IMG/VR virus record: IMGVR_UViG_3300036851_000363
Span: 1 to 34,437 of that record
Direction: 5' to 3' (one strand)
Source: a virus
Length of the DNA stretch: 34,437 nt
Shown here: one piece after another, positions 8,239 through 16,700 of the stretch
Layout of the letters: each line of letters begins with the position of its first letter
Position numbering within the stretch: the first letter of the stretch is position 1
Translations under genes and position numbers: made by a program
The notes under the pieces: generated by a model
The model's input: only the letters and a program-made list of their open reading frames with translations
Told to the model about the DNA's origin: nothing
Database searches by the model: none

Positions 8239-8495
8239 GTGGCTTCCCAGGTCTGGAATTCACGGGCGCAGAAGAGGCACTGCCTCACTCGCATCTTGTT
8301 CCTGTAGGTTCTCTTCACTGGGTGGTTGCCAACCTTGTGGCACCACTTGCAGGCTATGCCTACGTGAGCAAGCTGCTTCTCCGGCGGCTTCTCTTCGATC
8401 TCGACTTCCTCTTTCTTCTTCTCCTCGAGCACTGTATCGGGCATAGGGTCTCCTCTGTTCTCGGGGTGGGCCATTCGGTTGTGGGGGTGCTTCAT
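8229..8495 (-). CDS. Small zinc-ribbon protein
   Basis: 88 aa. Four cysteines in two CxxC pairs (C49/C52 and C73/C76) make a probable zinc ribbon, preceded by a highly acidic/basic helix (LEEKKKEEVEIEEKPPEK). The ATG at 8495 gives an ATGA overlap and has GGAGAG upstream. An alternative internal ATG at 8444 also has a good AGAGGAGA site, so the first 17 residues may be absent. It could bind nucleic acid. Function unknown. Confidence 0.75.
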   Translation of the reverse strand: MKHPHNRMAHPENRGDPMPDTVLEEKKKEEVEIEEKPPEKQLAHVGIACKWCHKVGNHPVKRTYRNKMRVRQCLFCAREFQTWEATVQ

Positions 8496-8683
8496 GGGCT
8501 CTCCTGCGCATCCTCACCTATAAGCAGAAGCGCCGATCGCAGCACACGGATTGCGTGCCTCTTCTCAAGCTCGGACACAACAAGCAAGACAGTCTCTACT
8601 TTGCGGGACGCATCGATGTCCTTCAGTCTTTGCTTGGAACAGGTCGGTTCTTCCAAGGTTTCGTTCATGTGCTCCATCCTCAC
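8492..8683 (-). CDS. Small helical protein of unknown function
   Basis: 63 aa from a GTG at 8683 that overlaps the preceding stop (GTGA); an ATG at 8668 is possible instead. The body is a single amphipathic helical unit (SRKVETVLLVVSELEKRHAIRVLRSALLLIG). No domain was recognised. It belongs to the run of small genes between the terminase and the gpW-like gene. Confidence 0.65.
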   Translation of the reverse strand: MRMEHMNETLEEPTCSKQRLKDIDASRKVETVLLVVSELEKRHAIRVLRSALLLIGEDAQESP

Positions 8684-8892
8684 GACTTCCACTCCGGCGG
8701 CGACTCGCCGCGCTTCCACCATTCGGAACGCTCGCTGCTTGTAGCAATGCGCTTCATGTCCTCCAAGAAGCACTTTGCGCACAGGCACCTTCCGCCAATC
8801 ACGAGCCACTCTGGGTTAGGCCCGCCGCACTCGTCGCAGGTCGTTTCGGGATCAAGGAAGCGTTCGCGTGCTCTGGCGTCTATGTCGTTCAT
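8680..8892 (-). CDS. Small zinc-finger-like protein
   Basis: 70 aa with C19/C22 (TTCDECGG) and C36-C38/C41 (RCLCAKC), a likely treble-clef or zinc-ribbon metal site, followed by a helix and a Trp/Arg-rich tail. No family was recognised. Such small Cys-rich proteins often bind DNA or a protein partner, which here is only a possibility. Confidence 0.75.
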   Translation of the reverse strand: MNDIDARARERFLDPETTCDECGGPNPEWLVIGGRCLCAKCFLEDMKRIATSSERSEWWKRGESPPEWKS

Positions 8893-8896
8893 GCGA

Positions 8897-9070
8897 TCAC
8901 TCTGGGAGCTTCTCAGGCTTGGGCTCGGGTGCCAGCGCAGGCTCCGCCACTGGCTCCGGCGGCTTCAAGCTCTCCTGCGCCTTCCGCACCTCTCTCGTGA
9001 GCGCACGGATCTCCTTTCTGAGCTGTTGAATCTCTTTCATCAAGGCTTTCTCTGACGCGCTCTGTCGCAT
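8897..9070 (-). CDS. Small coiled-coil protein with Pro-rich tail
   Basis: 57 aa from ATG 9070, chosen because GAGGAGG lies 5 nt upstream; an earlier ATG at 9103 lacks this. Residues about 6-36 form a continuous coiled coil (SEKALMKEIQQLRKEIRALTREVRKAQESL), then a Pro/Glu/Ala tail. It overlaps the end of the preceding gene by 31 nt. Function unknown. Confidence 0.7.
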   Translation of the reverse strand: MRQSASEKALMKEIQQLRKEIRALTREVRKAQESLKPPEPVAEPALAPEPKPEKLPE

Positions 9071-9297
9071 GTGGCCTCCTCTTCTTCGCGTTCTATTTTC
9101 CAAAGCTCGTGTTGGATCTTCATGAGCTCCATCGTCTCCTCGTCAGTCAGAAGCCAGAATTCAAGATCAGGGATCTTGTCGATAATGGCCTTCCTGCGTT
9201 GGATCAGTACGTTATACTGACTAGCTACCAGGCAATGGCAACCAAGGACTCCATTGGGAATATCTTCTCCCCAGAAAGTGCAGTTACCTTCACTCAA
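9040..9297 (-). CDS. Small protein of unknown function after terminase
   Basis: 85 aa. The start is TTG at 9297, overlapping the terminase stop as TTGA. The N-terminus has Cys6, Cys20 and Cys22-type residues (GNCTFWG...GCHCLVAS). A helical part follows (LLTDEETMELMKIQHELWKIEREEEEA). No family was recognised. The TTG/TGA overlap shows that this phage uses TTG starts in coupled genes. Confidence 0.65.
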   Translation of the reverse strand: MSEGNCTFWGEDIPNGVLGCHCLVASQYNVLIQRRKAIIDKIPDLEFWLLTDEETMELMKIQHELWKIEREEEEATCDRARQRKP

Positions 9298-11201
9298 GTA
9301 AAAAACCTCGTCCTCACCTGCTGAAATCGCGGCTTTTTGCGCACGTTAGGAGCGATTGCAGCGCCCTTGGGCTCGATTAGAGTCTCGTTAGCCTCACTTC
9401 CACGCACTGCGGGGGCAATGTAGCGGTGCTCAACGTCGAGGATGTCAGCGGCCACGAGCGAATAGATGCATGCGTCCAACATGTGATTTGGCGCCCCCGC
9501 GGGGATCCTCCTCCAAGGGAAGAGCACGCGCCCCGTTTTCTTGTCTTGCTCCCTCACACGCTGCTCGCTGATGACGTGCTCGTAGAACTCCTCGTCGAGC
9601 CCGCCGATGGTTTCGCCGAGCTCGTTCACGACACCCGGAAGGTGCCACGCGCCGGGGTCCTCGTCCCGCTGGCGGATCAATCGGTGGAGCTTCGCCTTGT
9701 AGTACCCGGTATCGATCATGACGAGCGGAGAAACCGTCCCATCCGCGTGCTGGTGCTTCGACACGGTGAACGCTCGCTGCGGTGCTGCGGCGCCCTTCAC
9801 GGCCTGGCAGCCCGTCCGTCTGCAGAACTCGAACACTTCATCCGTCCTGTACCCCATGTCGATCAAGACGCACTTGACCGCGACGGGATCGGGCCCGGCC
9901 AGGTAACGCGAGTGGAAGAGCACCTGATTGAGAGCCTCCCAGCCTTCGACCCGGCCCGCGCGAATGACCCAGCTCTCGCCGAGAGCGCCCCATGCCTGGA
10001 TCACGTACCATAGGTGATCGAGCTGGACGTCAACCCCGGCCGTAAGGACGTGCGCCTCGGGCGGCACGGTGCCGATCTCGTAGCCGCCGACCCGAGCGCG
10101 GACGTGCGCGGCCGTCACCTCGTCAACCTTGTCCTCCCAGATCTCCGCCAACCAACTGTTGCGGAAATTCATGAGCTTCGCGGGGAACTTCTCGGAGCGA
10201 AGGAACTCCGCCGCAATGTGGCTCCACGTCAACCACGGCGAGTAGAGGGCCGACAGGTGGTAGCCGGACCTTCTCCGTGGCGGAATCTTCCCCTCCACCT
10301 TTTCGTCAACGATCTCGCAGCCTTCGGGCACCCAGAGGCCTTTCTTCAGCATGGGCGCCTTGTGGCGATCAAGGATCTTCCCCTGGCACCCAGCGCACTC
10401 GTACCAAGCCGGCTTCTCGTCGAGGATCTTCTCGGGGTCGCGCATGTCGGCAGGCCATTTGATCCCCGGCGTGCCAGGGTCCTTGAGCCCGAGCACGAGC
10501 TGCTGGAAGTGGCCGCAATGGGGGCAAGGCACCTCGTAGCGGCGGCGGTCCGACTCCTGGTACTCGCGCCAGATATAGCCCCGCTCCGTCGTGGGGGTCG
10601 AAGTCTTGAGGATCTTCCGGTGGACGAAGGTCCTCGTGCGCTCCCGAGCGAGTGCGATGGGGTCGGCCTCCTTCCCGCTAAACGGCGGGTACTTGTCCGT
10701 CTCGTCGAGAACGAGGATGCCGATAGCCCGCGAGGCGAGCGCCGCGGGGGAGTTTGCGCCGGCGAACGTGACGACGGCACCGTTGAGTCTCAGCGCCTCG
10801 CGGGTCATGTCGTGCGAGGCGCCCGTAAGGTGGCGCGCGAGCGCAGGCGACTCGCGAATGATCCGCTGGTAACGGTCCGTGTTGATCGAAACAGCGTCGT
10901 CCTCCCGCGGCATGACGTGGAGCGCGGGCCATGGGTCCTGGTCCACGAAGTAGAGTACCGCGAGGATAGCGGCGAGGGTCTTCCCTACTTGCGTCGAGAA
11001 ACAGAGCGTGATTTCCTCGACTTCTGGGTCCGTGACGGTGCGGAGGATTTCTCTGAGGTATGGCGTGCGGTCCAAGGACAGCGGGCCAGGCTCTGAGGAC
11101 ACGGAGCGCGGTAGGATCACGGCGCTCTCCGCCCAGTCGTCGATGGTGATCTCGGGCGGCGGGAGGATTGCGGCGGATTCGTAGTCGAGGAGGATGGTCA
11201 A
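9294..11201 (-). CDS. terL: Terminase large subunit, GpA family
   Basis: 635 aa from a TTG at 11201, coupled to the upstream small membrane gene (TTGA); an in-frame ATG at 11270 would add 23 residues but has no clear ribosome binding site. It packages DNA: an N-terminal ATPase, then a C-terminal nuclease. Walker A variant FSTQVGKT (about residues 68-75), Walker B ILVLDETDK (about 164-171), a CPHC...YECAGC zinc pair, and the nuclease acidic start TAGVDVQLDHLWYVIQAWG are all visible. Pattern and length match lambda GpA-type terminases, whose genomes usually have cos ends; that cos inference is not proven here. Confidence 0.95.
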   Translation of the reverse strand: MTILLDYESAAILPPPEITIDDWAESAVILPRSVSSEPGPLSLDRTPYLREILRTVTDPEVEEITLCFSTQVGKTLAAILAVLYFVDQDPWPALHVMPREDDAVSINTDRYQRIIRESPALARHLTGASHDMTREALRLNGAVVTFAGANSPAALASRAIGILVLDETDKYPPFSGKEADPIALARERTRTFVHRKILKTSTPTTERGYIWREYQESDRRRYEVPCPHCGHFQQLVLGLKDPGTPGIKWPADMRDPEKILDEKPAWYECAGCQGKILDRHKAPMLKKGLWVPEGCEIVDEKVEGKIPPRRRSGYHLSALYSPWLTWSHIAAEFLRSEKFPAKLMNFRNSWLAEIWEDKVDEVTAAHVRARVGGYEIGTVPPEAHVLTAGVDVQLDHLWYVIQAWGALGESWVIRAGRVEGWEALNQVLFHSRYLAGPDPVAVKCVLIDMGYRTDEVFEFCRRTGCQAVKGAAAPQRAFTVSKHQHADGTVSPLVMIDTGYYKAKLHRLIRQRDEDPGAWHLPGVVNELGETIGGLDEEFYEHVISEQRVREQDKKTGRVLFPWRRIPAGAPNHMLDACIYSLVAADILDVEHRYIAPAVRGSEANETLIEPKGAAIAPNVRKKPRFQQVRTRFFT

Positions 11202-11362
11202 TGCGCCCCCGTCGAACTTGTCCCCTTGCCAGGAGACATGAAATCCATGAGCGCCAGGAGCGCTATCCATGGAGCCGAAACCATCACCATGAAGCCCACG
11301 GAGATCATGGCTCCAACGATTGCTTTTGCGAGTATGTGCTGAAATGGCGTCAAGTCGTTCAC
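11198..11362 (-). CDS. Small membrane protein between terminase subunits
   Basis: 54 aa from a GTG at 11362 that overlaps the small terminase stop (GTGA) and ends overlapping the proposed large terminase TTG (TTGA). Residues about 11-40 are a long hydrophobic segment (AKAIVGAMISVGFMVMVSAPWIALLALM), one or two membrane passes. The perfect stop/start chaining on both sides supports it. It could be holin-like, but nothing else shows this. If the large terminase starts at 11270 instead, the two genes overlap by 73 nt. Confidence 0.6.
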   Translation of the reverse strand: MNDLTPFQHILAKAIVGAMISVGFMVMVSAPWIALLALMDFMSPGKGTSSTGAH

Positions 11363-11850
11363 AGCTTCGCCAACCTCGTCAACTGCTCCCGCGCCACTGC
11401 TCGGATAATCACCTTCATCTCCTTGGCCGTGAGCCCCTCGAGCCGCGGAGGAAGATACTGCTCGAGCGCAAGGAACCCGCGGCGGAAGACGGAAATGAGC
11501 GCGAGGCGGTGCTCTTTCACGTCCGCGTGAGGGACGTACTCGCCGCGCTCGATCGCTAGCTGGAGCTCCGCAAGGGCCGCCTTGGCCTCCTTTTCATCAG
11601 CTTGGGCCTTAAGGAGACGTTCGGCGTCAGAGCCTTCCGAGGGCTCACGGCGATCACGCCTGGCTTTCGGTTCCCTGACGTTCCGTGAGGCCCACTCGAG
11701 CATGGCCTCCGGATCCCAGCCTTGAGCCGTCTTCCCAGGACAGCCACGCGATAGCCAATCGTCGATCGTAACTGGCGATCTACCAAGGAGTTTCGACAAC
11801 GCCCCCTTGGTACGCGCATACTGCTTCTCTGCCAGAGCCGCCTCGCTCAT
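11359..11850 (-). CDS. terS: Terminase small subunit, Nu1-like
   Basis: 163 aa. The N-terminal helix-turn-helix (residues about 10-40, YARTKGALSKLLGRSPVTIDDWLSRGCPG) followed by a wing-like WDPEAMLEWA resembles the gpNu1 DNA-binding domain that recognises the packaging site. A long coiled-coil oligomerisation segment follows (ERLLKAQADEKEAKAALAELQLAIERGEYV) and then a C-terminal domain that would contact the large subunit. It lies directly upstream of the large terminase in the same transcript. Confidence 0.85.
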   Translation of the reverse strand: MSEAALAEKQYARTKGALSKLLGRSPVTIDDWLSRGCPGKTAQGWDPEAMLEWASRNVREPKARRDRREPSEGSDAERLLKAQADEKEAKAALAELQLAIERGEYVPHADVKEHRLALISVFRRGFLALEQYLPPRLEGLTAKEMKVIIRAVAREQLTRLAKL

Positions 11851-12008
11851 GTCATAAGTACCTTAGTCATCATAGCTTGTGCATGCAGAGATTTTCTTCG
11901 AAAGCGCGCAGCCTCCGGCACTTCTTCTGCCGGTGGCTGGACTAGGACCCCCATTATTTCAATCCATATCAGACTGTAGAAGTGGCCTGTAATGGTGCGC
12001 GTGGTGGT
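11851..12008 (-). other. 158-bp gap before the terminase genes, with one hairpin
   Basis: No ORF is supported here. A 6-bp inverted repeat CCGGCA/TGCCGG with a 7-nt loop lies at 11915-11933 without a T-run. The gap is richer in AT than its surroundings and precedes the small terminase, so it is a candidate for a late promoter and/or cos/pac binding sites, but no clear -35/-10 pair is visible. Confidence 0.4.
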
Positions 12009-12332
12009 TCATGCCAATGATTGATGAACCTCTCGATCTACTATCAAACTCTTATGTAACACCCCACCTGTGGTTACGAACATCTGTAGGTAACCTGTAC
12101 CGGCAATGTCGAAGTCCGTACCTACACACTGATACGTGAACTTACCTGGGTTAGTAATTTGGTCTGGGTCCTGAGCCGCAGATAGGCTCTTCACTATGCC
12201 AGGTATCCCAGCTATGGCATCTATCCTTAGCTTGAGAGATAGCGTTGCACCTGTGAGGGCAAGTGGTACGCCGTTGTCCTTGACCACGCCAGTGATCAAG
12301 TGGTGTGAGCCTACACGGAAGGGTTCACTCAT
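12009..12332 (-). CDS. Small beta-sandwich virion-type protein
   Basis: 107 aa. An alternating beta pattern (HHLITGVVKDNGVPLALTGATLSLKLR ... GKFTYQCVGTDFDIAGTGYLQMFVTTGG) resembles Ig-like or BppU N-terminal-like baseplate/fibre domains. Overlaps the preceding gene by 8 nt. It probably belongs to the tail-fibre group, but the family call is tentative. Confidence 0.65.
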   Translation of the reverse strand: MSEPFRVGSHHLITGVVKDNGVPLALTGATLSLKLRIDAIAGIPGIVKSLSAAQDPDQITNPGKFTYQCVGTDFDIAGTGYLQMFVTTGGVLHKSLIVDREVHQSLA

Positions 12333-12795
12333 CGGGAAGCCTCAAGACGTGGCCGGGTTTCGGAGCGCGCGCGACGATGGTCGGAGGAAACGGGGTCGCG
12401 ATGACCCGTTGCCGCCCGTCCGGGAGCGGCTCGTACTTGATCGTGCCAGCGGGGTATCCCTGATCCTGGGGGAGCGTGCCGACCGCAGGGGCCATCCCGT
12501 TTCGCTTCAGGGCCTTCGCGTAGATGACCTTCGAGAAGAGCCACGCGAGGGAGAGCATGAGGAGCCGGTTACACGTCGGGCAGCGCGCCACGTACTCCTG
12601 GTTATTCGTGATTTTCATGACGCCAATCTTCCGGAGGTCGTGCCCGCACTTCCCGGCCTCGCGGGTCCCGAGCTTGTCCGGACCGGGGCCGCCTTCGCAA
12701 CCCCAATATCCTTTCTCACCCCCGGGAACGAGGGTGAGGAGATCCCCGAGGGTTTGGATCTCCTCGGGGTTCCTCGCGATGGACGGAGCCTTCAT
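12325..12795 (-). CDS. Cys-rich protein of unknown function
   Basis: 156 aa. Cysteines at 33, 50, 72 and 75 (WGC, GKCGHD, ARCPTCN) could form one zinc site. A hydrophobic stretch follows (LLMLSLAWLFSKVIYAKAL, about 78-97). The C-terminal half is Pro-rich. ATGA overlap with the preceding gene. No family was recognised; the location is between tail-decoration genes and the packaging genes. Confidence 0.7.
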   Translation of the reverse strand: MKAPSIARNPEEIQTLGDLLTLVPGGEKGYWGCEGGPGPDKLGTREAGKCGHDLRKIGVMKITNNQEYVARCPTCNRLLMLSLAWLFSKVIYAKALKRNGMAPAVGTLPQDQGYPAGTIKYEPLPDGRQRVIATPFPPTIVARAPKPGHVLRLPDE

Positions 12796-13244
12796 TCTCT
12801 GACCTCAAAGACCCCTGGAGCGACCCCCTTCGCCCCTGCAACGCCCGGCGTCGCGACCACGGGCCCGCTACCAGGGATCGCGGGCTTCGCCTTCGTCACG
12901 CGCGGCTTCTGGTCCTCCATCCAGTCGAAGGTCGGCGGAGTCTTCCCGAGCCACCAGTGAAGATCGGGATCGCGCGAGGTCCTCTGGTCGGGGAGCTTCT
13001 CGTATCCCATCTCACGGAGATAGGGAAGGATCTGGCGGCCCTTCCGGATCGGCGTCTTCTTCTCGATCGACTCCATGTGCGCCTTGAGGTAATCCTCGGG
13101 CAGAATCCTCCCCTCCGGCTTCCGCACCGTCGCGAGGAACTCGTCCCCGTACCAGAGATTCAGGACGCGCTCTTCCGTCGTACTCATACGGAGGGCGCTC
13201 TGGGCATCCACCTGCTTCTTGAAGGCCTCGAAGTCGAAATCCAT
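12792..13244 (-). CDS. Protein of unknown function, acidic N-terminus and Pro/Gly/Val tail
   Basis: 150 aa from ATG 13244, chosen for its GGAAGGAAG site; a GTG at 13292 overlapping the upstream stop (GTGA) would add 16 residues. Helical N-terminal part (FDFEAFKKQVDAQSALRMSTTEERVLNLWYGDEFLATV), a central DPDLHWWLGKTPPTFDWMEDQ segment and a low-complexity tail (GSGPVVATPGVAGAKGVAPGV). No domain was recognised. Confidence 0.7.
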   Translation of the reverse strand: MDFDFEAFKKQVDAQSALRMSTTEERVLNLWYGDEFLATVRKPEGRILPEDYLKAHMESIEKKTPIRKGRQILPYLREMGYEKLPDQRTSRDPDLHWWLGKTPPTFDWMEDQKPRVTKAKPAIPGSGPVVATPGVAGAKGVAPGVFEVRE

Positions 13245-13288
13245 TTCTGCTTCCTTCCTTTCCGTGTTGTTGTGGAATCCACGCCCGC

Positions 13289-13756
13289 TCACGCGGCGAC
13301 GTAGAAGATCCCGTCCGCATGAAACTGGACCACGAAATCGTTCCCGTTCGGATCGACGTCGGGGAATTCCAGGTTCGCCACCATGGGCGAGCCCGCGTCG
13401 TTCGTGATCTCCTTGAAGACGGTGAGTTGCGCCGCAACGGCCGTGGGGTTGTAAGCCGACCAGGTCGGATCCGCGGCATCGAAGATGGCGCGGTTCGTGC
13501 CGGTGTTGTAGGTCGTCGTCTTCGACGCGAGCGTGAGACGCCCGGCTCCAGCGAAACCTCCGGCGTACCCCGTTCCCGTCGCCTCGAAGTCTGTGAAGTC
13601 ATCGACTCCGGCGTCGTCGAGGAAGACGTCGTCGATGTTCGGGACGTGACCGGTGCCAGAGAGCCCGACCTTGATCGTGTCCCCGTCGAGGTCGATCGCC
13701 TCGGCGCTCCGCTGCATTAATTTCAATTGGAGCGCGCCATAGATGTGACTGGGCAT
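13289..13756 (-). CDS. Phage virion-associated protein (tail/fibre group)
   Basis: 155 aa with AAAGGAGA before the ATG. Opens MPSHIYGALQLKLMQRSAEAIDLDGDTIKVGLSGTGH and continues as a beta-rich body with TAVAAQLTVFKEITNDAGSPMVANLEFPDVDPNGNDFVVQFHADGIFYV. This matches a type of small phage structural protein found next to fibre genes; the exact role is unknown. It directly follows the giant repeat protein. Confidence 0.75.
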   Translation of the reverse strand: MPSHIYGALQLKLMQRSAEAIDLDGDTIKVGLSGTGHVPNIDDVFLDDAGVDDFTDFEATGTGYAGGFAGAGRLTLASKTTTYNTGTNRAIFDAADPTWSAYNPTAVAAQLTVFKEITNDAGSPMVANLEFPDVDPNGNDFVVQFHADGIFYVAA

Positions 13757-13768
13757 TCTGTCTCCTTT

Positions 13769-16700
13769 TCAGTTCTCGAAGTCCAACGACACGTTTCGTG
13801 CGAGTGCGGGGTCGAGGGCGACCTTCCGCGTTAACTCCGGGTTTTCTGTAATCGTCCGAGCGAGGAAAGGGCTGAAGGCTACGGTGCGGCCAAGTTCGAT
13901 GTTCTGGATGATCGTTCGCGCGAGGTCGAAGTCGATGATCACGAGCTCGCGGAGGAGACCGCTCGGGATCGTTGTCGGGTCGAGCCCCACAGCGACCACG
14001 ATGGCGACCGAGCTAATCGCGTAGATCCGGACGAGCGGATCATTCGCATCGCTCGTCGCGATCCCGGGAGAGGGGAAGACCTGGAGGAGGGAACTCGGTT
14101 CCGGTGCCGTGGCCTGGGCGCTCGCCGCGATCGGGAGAACGACGATCCTGCCGGTGACCGAGGGCACGCTCGCCGCAGCATTCGCCGACCCGGGCGCTCC
14201 GGAGACTCGCGCCGTGGGCACCGGGGAGATGGCGCTTGCCGCGGCCGCTTGGGGCATTGCCGTCTCGGTCGCGGTCGTCGTCACGTCGTTTGCGATGGCC
14301 GATGCCGAGGCGGCGCTCGGGCTCGCGACTATGCGCGCGGTCGGGTCCCCAGCGGTGCCAGCGGCGACCGCCGGAGCCACCAGGGCGACGATCCTGGCCG
14401 CGACGTCGTTCGCGGTGGCGAGGGCCTCGGCCGGCGTTGGGTTCGCCCTGATCCGGACCGTTGGGTCTGGGACGGTGAATAGGGCCGGGGCGGCTCCGGG
14501 GAGCGCTCGGGCGGAGGCCGTGGGGTCTGTGGAGGAGGCGGCTGCCGAGGCCCCGGTGGGCGCCGTTTGGATCTTGGGGGCGGGGTCGGGGGCCGTTCCG
14601 GTTCCAGAGGCCGGGGAGACTGGCGCGAGAACCTTCGCCGCGGGTTCTGGGGCCGTCGCCGAGCTCGTGGCAGGCACTGGCGTGGCGACGATCGCCGCGG
14701 AGGGGTCGGGAACTATCGCGCTTCCGATGCCGGCCGCCGGGGAGACCGTCGAGGCCGTGAGCGTGCTCACGTCCGGCGCCACCGCGGAGACGGAGCCCGG
14801 CGCGGGCGTCGCGACGATCTTCGAGGAGGGATCCGGCGCCGTCCCCGCAGCGGAGGCCGGGGATGGAGTTTCGGCCACCCGCGCGACCGGATCCGTGGAT
14901 GTGCCGACGCCTGCACCTGTGGCCGGGCTCGCGATGGTCCTCCCGGCTGGGTCCGGAGAGGTGGCCGAGCCCGAGGCCGGAGCCGACGAGGCGGCGACCC
15001 GCGCGGAGGGATCCGGGGCAACCGCGCTCGCTGGGGCGGCATCCGGGGAAACATTGCTCGTGCCAGAGGCCGGGAATGAAGAGGACTCCGCGAGACCACG
15101 AGACCAGAACTTCCTCGTCCCCGTGTCGTTCCCAGCTTTCTTCGCCCCCCTGAAGGCGAGACCCTTAAACCAGAATTGCTGCGTTCCTTGTGCCGGGGAG
15201 GTTCCATCGGTCGCGAATGGATCCGGGGCGGTTGCGACGGCAGAGGCGGGGCTCGGGAGCGCTCGCGCCTGGACGGATGGGTCGGGCGAGCTCGCGAGCG
15301 CCTCCGCGGCCGCCGGCGTTACGGTCTCGATCGCGACGGGGTCCGGAGCCGTGCCTGCGGCGGAAGCGGGGGGCGGGAAGGCAATCACGCGTGCGGATGG
15401 ATCTTGGGCCGTGGCAGCCGCGCTGCCGGCGATCGGGGTGGCGATCACGCGCCCCGTCGGGCCCGGCGCGGTGCCCATGGCGGCCGCCGGGTCCGGGAGC
15501 GCCAGGACCTTCGCCGTAGGCTCCGAAGCGGCTGCGGTAGCTGGAGCGGCCGCCGGCAGGGCCGTCTCCGTTGCCGCGACGACCGGATCGAGGGCCGTCC
15601 CAAGGGCGATCCCGGGGAAGGGGCTGGCAACGACCTGGCCGGTGGAGTCGGGGGCCGTGGCAAGCCCCGTGGCCGCAGCCGTGGGGGCTTGCACACGCAC
15701 CGTTGGATCTGGGGAGGTTGCCGGCGCGGAGGCCGGAGCCGGGGTCGCCTGGGCCTTCGCGGTGGGGTCCGGCGCCGTTGCGCTCGAGGGCGCCGCGGCC
15801 GGCGTGGCGGTCTGACGGACGCTGGTCGTCGGATCAGGCGCGATCGCCGCGGCTGCCCCCGCGGCCGGGGTGGCGATCACCCTGGCAAACGGCTCCGGTG
15901 CCACGGCGCTCGAGGCGGCGGCGGCGATCGCGGCGCGGACGGCAGCGACCGGGTCGGCTCCCGCGGCCGTTGCGGCAGCCGCGGCGGAGATCGCCTGCAC
16001 GCGGACGAGCGGGCTTGGGGCCGTGGCGAGAGCCGTTGCGAGAGGATCCACCGCGCGGACCCGGGCTAACGGATCGGGCGCCGTCGCTGTTGCCGGGGCA
16101 GCGGCTGGGGTCGCCGTCTCCCCGGCCGCCGCCGAGCCGAACGCGAAGTAGAGTATCTCTCTCGACGTACCGTCTACGGTCGTGTTATTGATCGTGAACC
16201 CGTCCGAATCCATCGAGACGAAGTCGGCCGCCGCATCTACGGTCGGGGTACCCTCCGTCATGAGCTTCAGGCATTTCGTCCTATCGAGATCCGCATCGGC
16301 AGAGGTGAAATTCTGAGCGTCTAGGTCCCCAGACCATATCGATGCTCTCTGTGTGGAACTAACTGCCGCCCCGATGGTCAACCGCGAAAAGGATCGGGAT
16401 ATTGTGGACGATGCAAGGTTGGTGCTCTTAAATAGAACCAGCTTTGGCGTAAATCCTACGCCTGTAATCGCTTGGTTGCCTGTGGCCGTGGCCTGGTTAA
16501 AGGCGCCAACGTCGAACTGCCCGCCCTTAATAGCAATGTACCCCACGAGAACTGCAGTCGTACCTACCACGGACCAGTTAAGCGTGAACCCATTCGCATC
16601 AAACGAGACGAAGTCCGCCACGCGAGGTATTGTACCGGTTCCGCTAAGGTTGTTGAAAGCCGAATCTGTTGTCTGGTACGAATATGTATCTGATGTTCCC

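Noticed and set aside
10014-11096. A 360-codon plus-strand frame opposite the large terminase
   Set aside because: The terminase on the minus strand has all expected motifs. The plus frame is Arg/Val-rich antisense sequence with no domain.
14109-15815. A 568-codon plus-strand open frame opposite the giant repeat gene
   Set aside because: It is the mirror of the GC-rich 60-bp repeats, consists of Ala/Gly/Thr low complexity, and runs against all other genes. The minus-strand frame has structured ends and neighbours in the same direction.
13950-16115. Regular 60-bp repeats considered as a CRISPR array
   Set aside because: The units are contiguous, in frame, diverged throughout and translate to one protein. 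There are no identical repeats with unique spacers and no cas genes.
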